Source: Mesostigma viride (lineage: Eukaryota; Streptophyta; Mesostigmatophyceae; Mesostigmatales; Mesostigmataceae). Taken from it: a stretch of DNA of 64,000 nucleotides. The position numbers and the translations under genes were made by a program. Every line of letters starts with the position of its first letter. Position 1 is the stretch's first letter. The stretch lies in contig RPFO01001162.1 of NCBI GenBank assembly GCA_009746045.1, positions 900,478 through 964,477 on the forward strand. The letters run 5' to 3'. Under the pieces are notes generated by a model. It had not been told where the DNA came from, searched no databases, and saw only the letters and a list, made by a program, of their open reading frames with translations. Shown one piece after another: positions 54,672 through 64,000 of the stretch.

Positions 54672-56391
54672 CTCGTCGTCTGTCCCAACTCAGTCCTCAC
54701 AGGAGGACTGAGTTGACAATTTTCAACCGCATGTAGCGACTAGGTGGGGGGTCCATCCCAAATGTTTTGATGTGGATCGGGGGTGTACTAGATGTCATTT
54801 TGTTGGCAAAAATACTGCATATGTGAAAACTTGACCCGAACACCTGAAAATTACACGGACGATGGGCACCCCTCGCGAATTTGCATTTTTCGGGATAAGA
54901 ACGAGTGGGAAAAATTCAATCAAATCCTCGTGCATGAAGAAAAAATATAGGCATGTAAACAATATAGTTCTTGAAACGAGGAAAAAAACTGGGCTCGATT
55001 TGGCCACTGCAACTGCCTGAAACAATTAAAAAACTCTCAGTCCTCAGGAGAGGAATGGGGCTTTTGCTAACTTTGCTAGCATGTAAGTGCGGTCATACTA
55101 CACACCACCGTGGCCACCAACCATCCCAATCAACTCATTTCCCTTCAAGCATTACAGGACAACACACTTGCATCATCATACTTCAGGTATATCATACCTT
55201 ATCATGTAGTGAGAGCCTATGCATGCATGTAGGGAATGGGCTTGGATACCCTACCAACAAAGGGTTATGTTATAAGTGTCAACCACCAATATAATGGGTA
55301 GGTTAAGCATATTTCCATTGTTTCTAACAACAATAGATATGGCTATAACTGTTTTGCCTTGCCATGATGTGGCCAACATAGTTGCTGGCACATGATGGCA
55401 GTGGTTTGTCACCAAGACTTTTCACTCACCCGTAAAAGCTTGAATGCACCCTTGACGCGGCCCGTGGCCTCAAAATCATGCAGTATGAACGTAGCAAAAG
55501 AATAACTAACATCTATGAAGGTGTTTAAACCTGCACAGCTCCTAAAACCCTGCACAACTACACTGGGTCAAGGCAAATGCCTGATAACATCATCTGAAAA
55601 GGGGGTTTTAGAGAGGGCAGGCAACGGTCAAGAAAGAGCATCAAGACTTGAACCTGACAACGCCTCGCAAGCTTAAACTCATGTACGAACATCAAGAAAC
55701 GAAGAGGCAACGATTATCCGGCTTTACCTGGCACGGCTAGCGTTACCTTGGCCCAGGCGGTGCCCGCAAAAGTGGCACTTTGCGGCACATAGACCATGAC
55801 GTGACAGAATGGTCGAAATACTCAAATCTATACTGTCACTCAATTTATTCTAATACAATGCATGTTAAAATGTAGAAAGAAACCTATCAGCCATTGAAAT
55901 TGCGCCGGAAAGCAAGCGCAGTCATCAATTCCGTCGACCTGCCTTATCGCCGTTTTTTCCAGCAAGAACAGTGCCGACACCGGGTAAATCGCATCCCCGC
56001 GAGCTAAAAATGTATTTTTATCATCTTTAGGGCATGTTAAATCTATTTCCTGAGTTTGGACAGCTAACTCGTCCGCAAACGTAAACTGCATGCATGGGCG
56101 CGAGCCGCCATGGCTAGGTCGTGCATTTCCGGAACTCGCGTTTCACGTGGAAAAGTACCCTTACCACCTGTACTTTGACCGTACATTTAGCCGCTCATAC
56201 CAAATCCAAAAAAATCGCAAAAATATGTCCAAGAAAGATCTTTTCACGTAGTATTTGAATAAATTTTGAGAGAATTTTTTTGTCAAACATTCTGACCGGG
56301 GCGAATTTTCTACGAAACCCAAAAACTCGGTCCTCTAGAGAGGACTGAGTTCAACTCAGTCCTCCGTAGAGGACCAGGGACAGACGACGAG
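54672..56391. mobile_element. TTAA-type DNA element, copy C (divergent relative of A and B)
   Basis: CTCGTCGTCTGTCCC at 54672 is inverted at 56377-56391, with TTAA on both sides (54668-54671, 56392-56395). The length is 1,720 bp. The interior from about 55500 to 56170 is recognisably related to 10540-11200 of copy A (CTTTACCTGGCAC, TTACCTTGGCCCAGGCGGTG, TTTTTTCCAGCAAGAAC), but the ends differ. AACTCAGTCCTC/GAGGACTGAGTT hairpins lie just inside both ends. No transposase is visible. Confidence 0.8.
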
Positions 56392-56395
56392 TTAA

Positions 56396-56561
56396 GGCCG
56401 CCCTTGTGGAGGCCTACGGCACATGCTCATGACGCCTAGAGGCGGCCCAGTGCATCGCGGATGCCAAGAAGGCCTGCCAAGCTCGCAACCATGCAGGGCA
56501 AGGACATGTGGTACCACCTCGACCGGCTCGGCGGCCAGCGTCAGTGCACCCCGGTGGAGCA
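56396..56561 (+). pseudogene. LINE ORF2 linker remnant
   Basis: This is a short collinear stretch between element C and the LTR element, with ADAKKACQARNHAGQG in one frame. It continues after the LTR element at about 58711-58765. It belongs by position to the LINE ORF2 remnants on both sides; sequence evidence alone is weak. Confidence 0.35.
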
Positions 56562-57202
56562 TGTCAGAGGTGAATTTCACCCTGTGTGCCCAACTGCCTG
56601 CCGTTAATATATTTCATATAGGCCATCCATTGTAAACGGAGGTATTAGGGTTGCGTCCCTAATAATCGCACCCGCCTGCCGTATTTGTGGCCATAATTAA
56701 TATCGGCAGAGTATTATGCAGTGTTGGGGCAGTGAGCACGTGTCATGTTACGGCTCATGATTTGGTCACGGAGTGACTAAGATATTAGTGCCGAAGCTAC
56801 GAGAACCGGCACATTATATCAAGACTTGTACGTTCAGGGTCCTACGACCTATAGCTAGCGTACTATTCAGTCGTACTACTCGACTAGAGAGTGTTAACGG
56901 AATCTGGCTAGCGTAACGCATTCTCAGCACATTTCAGATAAGCTACGCAATCTTTGTGCCAGCCTGTCGAGCACTCACTCTTTGTGCACCTTTGTGCATA
57001 AGAGGAAGACGCAACCTACGTTGCACTTACCTAAGGTCTGAGCCATGAGTTATGGCTGACGCTTATGGTCCCCACCCGGGAGCCACATCATGGTTTTGGT
57101 GGACAAACGGTGGTAGTCCGGGATTTAATATGCAATGATAATAAAGCGTAATCTTTAATTGTCACTATCGTTTTCGACCTACAAGTCTCAATATTTCTGA
57201 CA
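56562..57202. repeat. Left LTR
   Basis: 641 bp, TG...CA ends with the short inverted repeat TGTCA/TGACA. It contains AATAAAG near the 3' end (about 57140), a plausible polyadenylation signal. Confidence 0.9.
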
Positions 57203-58064
57203 CAAAACCATTACAGAAAAACCTTAGGGTTAAGATGAAGAACGTGACATGCTACGAATTAGCGAGATACGCAAGTAACGTCATGGAATATTACCCGGAA
57301 GTTCGCGGCATTGTTGTTGGCAAGCCGCACACTCGGCCTGGAAGAGGCCAGTCGGCCGCGGCCTACAGAGCCGCTGGGCCATATATTTCCTGATTCCAGC
57401 AAAAGCACCAGATTTCGTGAGTGCAGCTGCGGCAGACATGCCGATTGAAGGCTGGCGCTACAGAAGATCCAAGTTCAATCCATGCCAGGAGCGAACGTGA
57501 GCCGAAAATGAGCTTTGTGGTTATCTTTTTTGGGTGCGGTTGGAAGGCGCTGTTTCGCTCGAGTTTTAAGTGCTCGATCTTTATGCGAATTGAGCCGGCG
57601 GCATCGGGGATCCCGGAGCCGAGAAGCCAGCGCTGTCTATGGAAATGAAGAGGTCGGAATTTTTTGATTCCGATGCCCTTTTTGGTTATTGCTTATCCTT
57701 TTGAAAGCATGGGGGGGGGCGCATTGTGCCCCGCGTTGGCATGCTTGTGCATGTCATAATTCTCCTTTATGTTCATGCCCAATGGGTACATTGGTTCATC
57801 GTGATCAAGCTTCCTGGGTAAGGGGAATGTGCTGGTTATCATACCTAGCAAGTCCTACCAACTACCAACAAGGGGGGCATTTTGATACCATTGGATTTAC
57901 CAGAGCGTGTACCGGCTTAAGTTGAACAAGGGGTGTGTGAGAGCCACTTTATACCTGGCTGCCCCACCCAGCTTTTTAGGCTCTTGCCTGAATTGAGCGG
58001 GGAGAAACTGTTGGCCCTATTGTACCTGCATAGTGTCTTCACTTTAGGCATTGTGCAAGGGGGG

Positions 58065-58705
58065 TGTCAGAGGTGAATTTCACCCTGTGTGCCCAACTGC
58101 CTGCCGTTAATATATTTCATATAGGCCATCCATTGTAAACGGAGGTATTAGGGTTGCGTCCCTAATAATCGCACCCGCCTGCCGTATTTGTGGCCATAAT
58201 TAATATCGGCAGAGTATTATGCAGTGTTGGGGCAGTGAGCACGTGTCATGTTACGGCTCATGATTTGGTCACGGAGTGACTAAGATATTAGTGCCGAAGC
58301 TACGAGAACCGGCACATTATATCAAGACTTGTACGTTCAGGGTCCTACGACCTATAGCTAGCGTACTATTCAGTCGTACTACTCGACTAGAGAGTGTTAA
58401 CGGAATCTGGCTAGCGTAACGCATTCTCAGCACATTTCAGATAAGCTACGCAATCTTTGTGCCAGCCTGTCGAGCACTCACTCTTTGTGCACCTTTGTGC
58501 ATAAGAGGAAGACGCAACCTACGTTGCACTTACCTAAGGTCTGAGCCATGAGTTATGGCTGACGCTTATGGTCCCCACCCGGGAGCCACATCATGGTTTT
58601 GGTGGACAAACGGTGGTAGTCCGGGATTTAATATGCAATGATAATAAAGCGTAATCTTTAATTGTCACTATCGTTTTCGACCTACAAGTCTCAATATTTC
58701 TGACA
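58065..58705. repeat. Right LTR
   Basis: 641 bp, no difference from the left LTR that I can see. It is preceded by the purine-rich tract and followed by the duplicated GAGCA. Confidence 0.9.
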
Positions 58706-58815
58706 GAGCACACGGGGAACGGTGCGGCGCCGGTCAGCCTTGACCGCTGCATGTTGGCCCACAAATTATGTTTCCTTGACAGCTAGGTGGGGCTCGCGCC
58801 CCCCCCCCCGCCGCT

Positions 58816-59079
58816 TCACCCCGAGACGGCCGCCGGCGGCGTCTCGGTGTTGCCGGACCAGGCGGACCTCCCCCGCGCCGCCTGCTGCGCCCCCCTCCTC
58901 GGCCGCGCGGCCCGCTCCTCCAGTTTATTTACTCGGTCCAATAATTCAGTGTTTTTCTTTGACAGTTCCGTATTTTGATTTGATAATTGCTGGTATTTAG
59001 AAGACCAATTGTTATTTTGCTCAAGTAGTAGTTCCTGATTCTTGCCGTGTAAACTAGCAATTAGCTTATGTAATGCGGA
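58816..59079 (-). CDS. AT-rich antisense ORF with a strong coiled coil, partial
   Basis: On the minus strand 87 codons are open between TAG (59080-59082) and TGA (58816-58818). They read ALHKLIASLHGKNQELLLEQ, then a heptad-like helix with QQLSNQNTELSKKNTELL and DRVNKLEER. A GC-rich tail RPRRGAQQAARGRSAW follows. There is no start codon; the stretch would be a last exon (the TAG could be part of an AG acceptor) or the end of a broken gene. The AT-rich codons of the helix differ sharply from the GC-rich LINE around it, so it is probably inserted DNA. Family unknown. Confidence 0.4.
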   Translation of the reverse strand, partial: SALHKLIASLHGKNQELLLEQNNNWSSKYQQLSNQNTELSKKNTELLDRVNKLEERAARPRRGAQQAARGRSAWSGNTETPPAAVSG

Positions 59080-59329
59080 CTACCAAGTCCCCGCCCGTTG
59101 AAGGAGGGCTGCCGGCTTGGGCACCACCAATGATGTCGTCCACCGGCCTTCACTTTGGAGCTGGATTGGTCCGTGGTCGGCGCGCCCTTAATTGCTGAGT
59201 CGCCTGCGGTACGACGCGGTGGTCTGTGCCGACCACTCAGTGACCTTTAGGCTGAGCTGCTGAAGACCCCCCGACCTGGCGGCGCGGGAGCTTCTGCTGC
59301 ATGGTGTTCTGCAACCGTGTTCTGAGCTC

Positions 59330-59560
59330 TGATGAGCCTCTGCCTGCTGAGTGCATGGCAGACGGCCATCGGAGTCATGCTGTACAAGAAGGGCTCTGCT
59401 GCTGACCCCGGTAACTATCAGCTAGATCGGGGTGTCTGCCCGCCGATCCAGAGCGCCGCGCTGAAGGTCTTCATGCGCATGATGCTGCATGTCAGGCTCC
59501 GCGCCTCGCTGGACCCACACCTGGGTGAGTCTCATGCAGGTGGGTTTCCGTCGCACGTAC
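59330..59560 (+). pseudogene. LINE reverse transcriptase remnant, motifs 1-2
   Basis: This reads WQTAIGVMLYKKGSAADPGN, then KVFMRMMLHVRLRASLDPHL and, after a shift, QVGFR. It matches the LyKKGdxxdpxNYR...Rl...QxGFR order that opens the RT domain of APE-type LINEs. Frame breaks are present. It is followed by 650 bp of unassigned DNA to 60220. Confidence 0.65.
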
Positions 59561-60220
59561 GGCCGTACGTAACACTGTCATGCATTGATCAATGCTTATT
59601 TATTTGTGGTGCGGCGGGTGATATGGAGGAGGTGCGTCGCATTAGTGCCCTGATGGTTTTCCGCTGGTCTTCATTTTTGTTGTCTATGTCAAGGCTAGTT
59701 TCCGGACACGGTCCTCTGGGAGGCTCTTTGGGCCATCCTAGCCACTACAATACGGTTCGTAGGAGACGCGAAATGAGTGAGAATGTTACCCGAGCGGTAA
59801 CGAGGATTCGCACCGTTGATTTTAACATATGTTTCTTTTTTTGCGCCATTTGGCGAGCATCGACTGGAGCCTGAACCTAGCGGGGGGGATCGTACGGGGG
59901 AATCTTGCGGGGGAATCTTGCGGGGAAAAATTCCGAACGTGAATTTAGCGAAGTCCTACTACATTTTGCTTGGGTACACGGTACTACAGTTTCGTCACTG
60001 AAAATTTTCTGTAGTTGCGTTGGTGTTTCGTACGTTCCGCTGAAATTTTTCGTGTTCAGTGACCAGATCACAATTTGATCCGGGCGCAAAATGATTGGCT
60101 GTACGGTACGAACCAAAAACGAAATTTTAGTATCTAAGTTCCGCAGCGCTTGCTGAATTTGCCCCGGAAGCCCGGGGGCACTTTCCCCGCTGAAAAAGGT
60201 GTCCGCGGAAGCGTATTGTA

Positions 60221-60420
60221 GTGCTCTGGCCGATCGTGTGCCCCCGCAGCCTAGCTTCATTGCTGCCAATGATTCGCCAGCTGTATGAGGGCTCACAGGC
60301 GGTAGTGCGGACTGCGGAAGGCACCACCCCACCATTCCCCCTTCACCGTGCGGGGTGTGGCAAGGTTGTCTCCTGCATGTCCCCATATCTGTTCATTATT
60401 GTCGTGGATCACGTCATGTG
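60221..60420 (+). pseudogene. LINE reverse transcriptase remnant, motifs 3-5
   Basis: In two frames: LLPMIRQLYEGSQAVVRTAE, then the Q-G-C box as GVWQGC, then SPYLFIIVVDHVM. This is the usual order between the QxGFR and YADD boxes. It breaks at about 60420; the YADD box follows only at 61940. Confidence 0.65.
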
Positions 60421-61860
60421 CCAGCCGGGCACGTGCTTAGTCCGACCCATTTTTGGCACTTTCATACCCCCGAAAATGAAAAAAATCATTTATAACTCAC
60501 AGGCCACAACTCCAAATACCCCCAACCAAGATGCTAGGAGTATCTACACTTCAAGGGCTTTCAGAATATGCAATAATACCACGGCTTTATCAAAGCATTT
60601 GGATGATAGCTCTACTCAAAGTTGGCCAAAAGACGATCTTTTTTCCCCAAGGATGAAAAGTCTACCCCCCCCTAACTTTCCAGGTAGGGTAGGGAATCTC
60701 AATATCAACATTGGACAACGTAGTTGGATAGTCCAATGGTGGTTTCCTTGGGTCAGACCACCCGGATAACCCGTTAGACCTATATAAGGTGCTCATATTA
60801 TACCGGTGTGTGGGTTACGCGCGCGTAAACAGCCATCTATTATTATGACATGCATGCAATACAAGAATGCATTATAACAAGCTATAAAAGATTGCCAAAA
60901 GGTGCTGGAATACAAACATGTTGCCTACCTGCATTAACGAAATGATATGCTCCAAAGAAATGCCATAAACTGGTCACTTTCAGGGCTATGTAATACCGCT
61001 CAGACTTTACAGCAGGCATGGAATCTTGCTGAAAGGTGCACTAAAAATCTCGTCAAATATAATTCATGGGAGACGTATTACGCTGCAAAAGACACGCAAA
61101 CACGTTGCCGTATCTGGCTCGTTCACGTCCTGACCGGATTCCAGTGGCCGGGACCCTCATATCTCACACATACCATTGCTTTACAGGCATAATAGGTCGC
61201 CATAGCCGCATCTTGCATGCATTCTTTATGATTACCAGTTGATGCTGCGTTCAAAGATTTCCTATAAACGCGTCCTCCGCATTCCCAGCAAACGCATCAG
61301 CGGACATCCCGTACCTAATCTAGCTGGATGCTTGAGCTGGCGCAGACTGCCCGGCCATGAGGATAAAATGGAAATGTGATAGGCGATGACTTGTCTGGCA
61401 CTGACGACCAAAAGTCAGTATTTTCCTACCTGTATTTTCCCAATCCTAAAAATCTGGCCATGTCTGACCTACGAAAATCACGCATCATCATTCTGAGTGC
61501 TCAACAGTCTAAACCGTTTCTAGCCGCGAGACGCAAAATTTCCCTGATAACGGCACATTGGCAGCCATATATCTCGTCATGCGCGCGCGCGAGTGAAAAT
61601 TTCCCGCCAAAGTCACGTGACCCCCTATGATTACAGCCCGGCCTATAATTACCAGGCTATGGCGGATATTACCCCCAAACCTATGCATCACCTTCGTCCC
61701 TAAGTTTTCCCGGACCCACCGGACAACTGTCCTCCGTCACGGGTGGCGCGGCGCTCTCGGCGCGGCGCGAAATTTGACCGTTAGTCAAACCCCCCGACAG
61801 GTCGGGGGGTTAGCGGACTAATAAGGGTTAAGCTCTTGCGCTTTACTGCCTGGGTTCGAG
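60421..61860. other. Unassigned insert between RT motifs
   Basis: About 1.44 kb separate two RT motifs that should be some 50 codons apart. I find no TSD or TIR pair by eye, no RNA gene and no convincing ORF. A GC-rich hairpin AACCCCCCGACAGGTCGGGGGGTT lies near 61790 (given as two halves: AACCCCCCGAC and GTCGGGGGGTT). Confidence 0.4.
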
Positions 61861-62720
61861 CCCGCGGCTTGGACATCCTTATAACGATCGCGAATATCCG
61901 GCCGTCGGCGGTGGCCCTGGCTATACCACCTGTCCGACCTGATTTATGCGGATGATACCACCCTCATCGATCGAGCGCCCCGAGCACATTCAGACCTGGC
62001 TGGACTCGTCGATCTGGGCTTGGAGGCGCGCCGCGGTGGGCGGTGGGGTTGGGAGATTAGCGTTGACCAAAACTGAGGCGATGGTGATTGGGCTACCAGT
62101 CGCCCGCCACGCTGCCGCGGCCGGCTGCTAGACGGGACAGATGTCCCACGTTCTGTGATCGCTTCAATCAACTGCTGGGGAGTTATGCTCACTCCCCGCC
62201 GGACACCGCCGACGATGTGGACATCAATATCGCCCTGGCCTGGGCTAGGCATTGATCGTTCGCTCAAAACATACGTTGGCACTCGAAGGACCTGGGCGAG
62301 CACTGCAAGCGAATGCTCTTCAAGGTCCTGGTACTCACGGACCGTGCTCACCTATGGCGCCGAGGCATGGTCGCGCTCACGGACACGAGCGCTGGCCACA
62401 CGGCTGAACGGCACGGTTATAGGTCAGGAATCATGCTTGGACAGGCCCTGAACGTAGGGTTTTCCACACATAGGTCTTTAGAGTCTTTGTATCATGGTAT
62501 GCCTCGCATTTCAGACGAGATTAGGCAATGTACGTAAGATAGCATTCGTAGGACATCTTGCTCGCACCAGTCAGGTAGACACCGACCTCGGTCTAGGGCC
62601 GGCCCCCAGCGGCTTGGCCAACCAGGGGGGCATATCCTGACCTGGCCTGGCCCCAAGGACATTCCTAGAAAGATATGGGTGAGCATGCCATCATTGACCT
62701 AATAATCCACAGCAGTTGCT
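61861..62720 (+). pseudogene. LINE reverse transcriptase YADD box and ORF2 tail remnant
   Basis: In shifting frames: RRWPWLYHLSDLIYADDTTL (about 61905-61970), LALTKTEAMVIGLP, then VLTYGAEAWSRSRTRALATR, and the tail SQVDTDLGLGPAPSGLAN. The YADD and LTYGAEAW boxes are diagnostic for non-LTR retrotransposons. The tail parallels 3200-3284, so both remnants are of one family. Confidence 0.7.
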
Positions 62721-63040
62721 GGCCGACCTAGTGGTCCCAGCTACGTTTGGCACCGCATTCACCCCCTCTCTCTTGCTTGGACTGCTATGCAGAACAATTA
62801 GAAGGGGCCGGTGGAAGACGATATTGTCCAGGCTCACACGCCGGCTCCTGTGGGCAAGCCCCCTCCCCCTACTAAAAGGAAGGGGCGCTTTGCTGAGTAG
62901 AGTAGTTAGGGTTTTCTAGATTAGCTTAGAGTTAGCTTCGTTCAGTTTCGCAGCTTCACCCACCTCCATCCAGCAAGGGAATGTGTGCTACATTCAATCT
63001 CCCAACGGAGTCATGTTATAATTTAATTTAATTTTTTTAA
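62721..63040 (+). mobile_element. 3' end of the old LINE
   Basis: Degenerate ORF2 C-terminus is followed by the 3' UTR words CACCTCCATC and TCTCCCAACGGAGTCATG and an AATTT-rich tail at about 63017-63040. The CCCAACGGAGT(T/C)ATG word is shared with the ORF1-only LINEs ending at 44928 and 53094, which links them as one family. Confidence 0.6.
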
Positions 63041-63104
63041 TACATGTACATAAATTGATGCATGTACAACATCAATTGACTACACGTCCACTATGTCTTA
63101 GATT

Positions 63105-63185
63105 GGGGAATTCAGTGCTCCGTGGGCCCCGGGGGGACACGAGACTGCCACCGGGGACACGAGACTGATTAATCAATCAATTAAG
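63105..63185 (+). mobile_element. Short LINE 3' end
   Basis: AGTGCTCCGTGGGCCCCGG, a duplicated GGGGACACGAGACTG and the tail ATTAATCAATCAATTAA resemble the 3' end of the LINE at 22712-24694 (GGTGCTCCGTGACTCCC... CACGAG...TTAATTAA). From 63186 to 64000 I see nothing I can name. Confidence 0.5.
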
Positions 63186-64000
63186 GTCGCCCGATGTCTG
63201 CTGTCAAATATACCAGCGCCTCAGCTGTTGGCCGGTCAGCTGTTGGCCGAATGCATGCATCATGCAAGTGGCCTTGAAGATGCTGTGTTGTTAGCCTCGA
63301 TGGGCCTCAAATGTTGGGTTGTGGCGTCTCACGGATATACGACTTCCCTGCACCCACGACAACGTACGTCGGCCATGCGCATACAGGGGAATTAAAGACA
63401 AGCCCACTGCAGGAAACAGGCCGGCCGGAGCCGGATCGGCACTTTCAATTAAGTGGTCTGGGCAGTGATTGTCCAGGTAGGTAAAGCGCGGGGTGGCGTT
63501 TTAGTGGATGACAGGAGCCAAACTATCGAACCAGACAAGTATTCCCAACATGCATGTCACAGCATGCTGATGACATCCTGAGCAGTCAAGCTAGTTCCCT
63601 ATGTGGGGGCTTTTGAATTTGAAATGGGATAGCTTAGGCATTTTAGTGCTCACGCCTTACCAGTTTGACATTAGCTCAGCAGTACAGTAACTTAGCTCGC
63701 TAGTGATGGCATCTCATCAGCCGTGGCTGATTTGCTTGCGCCTTAACATATGTATTTACCGCACCTCACCTTTATACATATCAGCTTTGCATCCGCCTAC
63801 TAGATCATGTATTGCACCGGCTCACAGTTGCGCCCGGCCGCGACATAATGCGGAGAGAGCGCGCTCTGTGGCCTGCCGCCCACTTGGGGCAGTGAGAGAA
63901 GCTAGCCACGGCGCCCTCCCTACTTCTCGTTGTGTATAGGGGTTGAAGGTTCCTTTATCGGTACCCACGTGCTGCATTCTACGTGCTAGTCATATAACTA

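Larger units (their letters stand above)
56562..58705. mobile_element. Young non-autonomous LTR retrotransposon, GAGCA TSD
   Basis: Two 641-bp LTRs (56562-57202 and 58065-58705) start TGTCAGAGG and end TTCTGACA. They flank an 862-bp interior. The TSD GAGCA lies at 56557-56561 and 58706-58710. A purine tract CAAGGGGGG directly precedes the right LTR. The interior has only short ORFs (75 and 78 codons) and no gag, protease, RT or integrase motif. The LTRs appear identical by eye, so the insertion is recent and must have been driven by another element. Confidence 0.9.

Noticed and set aside
61830-61885. tRNA-like GGGTTCGAGCCC near a GC-rich hairpin
   Set aside because: The T-arm stem does not pair over five bases and no acceptor or anticodon arm fits.

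Overview
The window looks like a transposon-dense piece of a eukaryotic nuclear genome, probably an alga or another protist. The signs are spliced genes with GT-AG introns, LINEs of two classes, an LTR element, several families of terminal-inverted-repeat (TIR) DNA transposons, and large micro- and minisatellites. I cannot name the species. The only clear host gene is the last two exons of a 1-Cys peroxiredoxin at the left edge (944-1292). Almost everything else can be resolved as mobile DNA by reading target-site duplications (TSDs), TIRs and paralogous empty sites directly.

The main object is a 38,330-bp DNA element at 12922-51251. It has perfect 25-bp TIRs and a 4-bp TGCA duplication. It sits inside a 2.2-kb ORF1-only LINE (12581-12921 continuing at 51256-53094) whose own 11-bp TSDs (12570-12580, 53095-53105) now lie about 40.5 kb apart. 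The element carries a short unknown gene (-, 13360-13832) and a roughly 1,018-aa spliced protein with DDE-type transposase motifs (-, 14427-17839 plus a probable 13-nt first exon at 18097-18109). After an AT-rich spacer and about 6 kb of satellites comes a huge spliced gene (+, 25959-50961, about 2,480 aa, unknown function). Most introns of both large genes contain a copy of one palindrome of the type GGTCACTTCGCAGAGTGACC. The same palindrome makes up a 58-bp satellite just upstream of the large gene. A second, 5'-truncated copy of the element lies at about 5985-12157 and ends at the same terminal base.

Later insertions fill the 38-kb element. An ORF1-only LINE (22712-24694) lies in the 30-bp minisatellite. 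A TTAA-type element (29805-37862) lies in an intron, and a full-length R2-like LINE is nested in it (31399-37699), with tandem 5' monomers, a PHD finger, a RING finger, a reverse transcriptase and a restriction-like endonuclease. A truncated antisense LINE (39650-40414) and a 6.8-kb TIR element (43081-49888) lie in coding exons. With these and the satellites removed, the core is about 17-18 kb.

Left of the element are the peroxiredoxin end, LINE debris, a (TTAC)n tract split by a LINE, and the truncated element copy. Right of it, 53-63 kb is an old LINE ORF2 (endonuclease, RT motifs, C-terminus) broken by a third TTAA-type element (54672-56391), a young non-autonomous LTR element (56562-58705, LTRs identical by eye, GAGCA TSD), an AT-rich antisense coiled-coil ORF, and unassigned DNA. 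Six coding frames break at G/C runs that are each exactly one base short of an open frame, so some apparent frameshifts may be consensus errors rather than decay.
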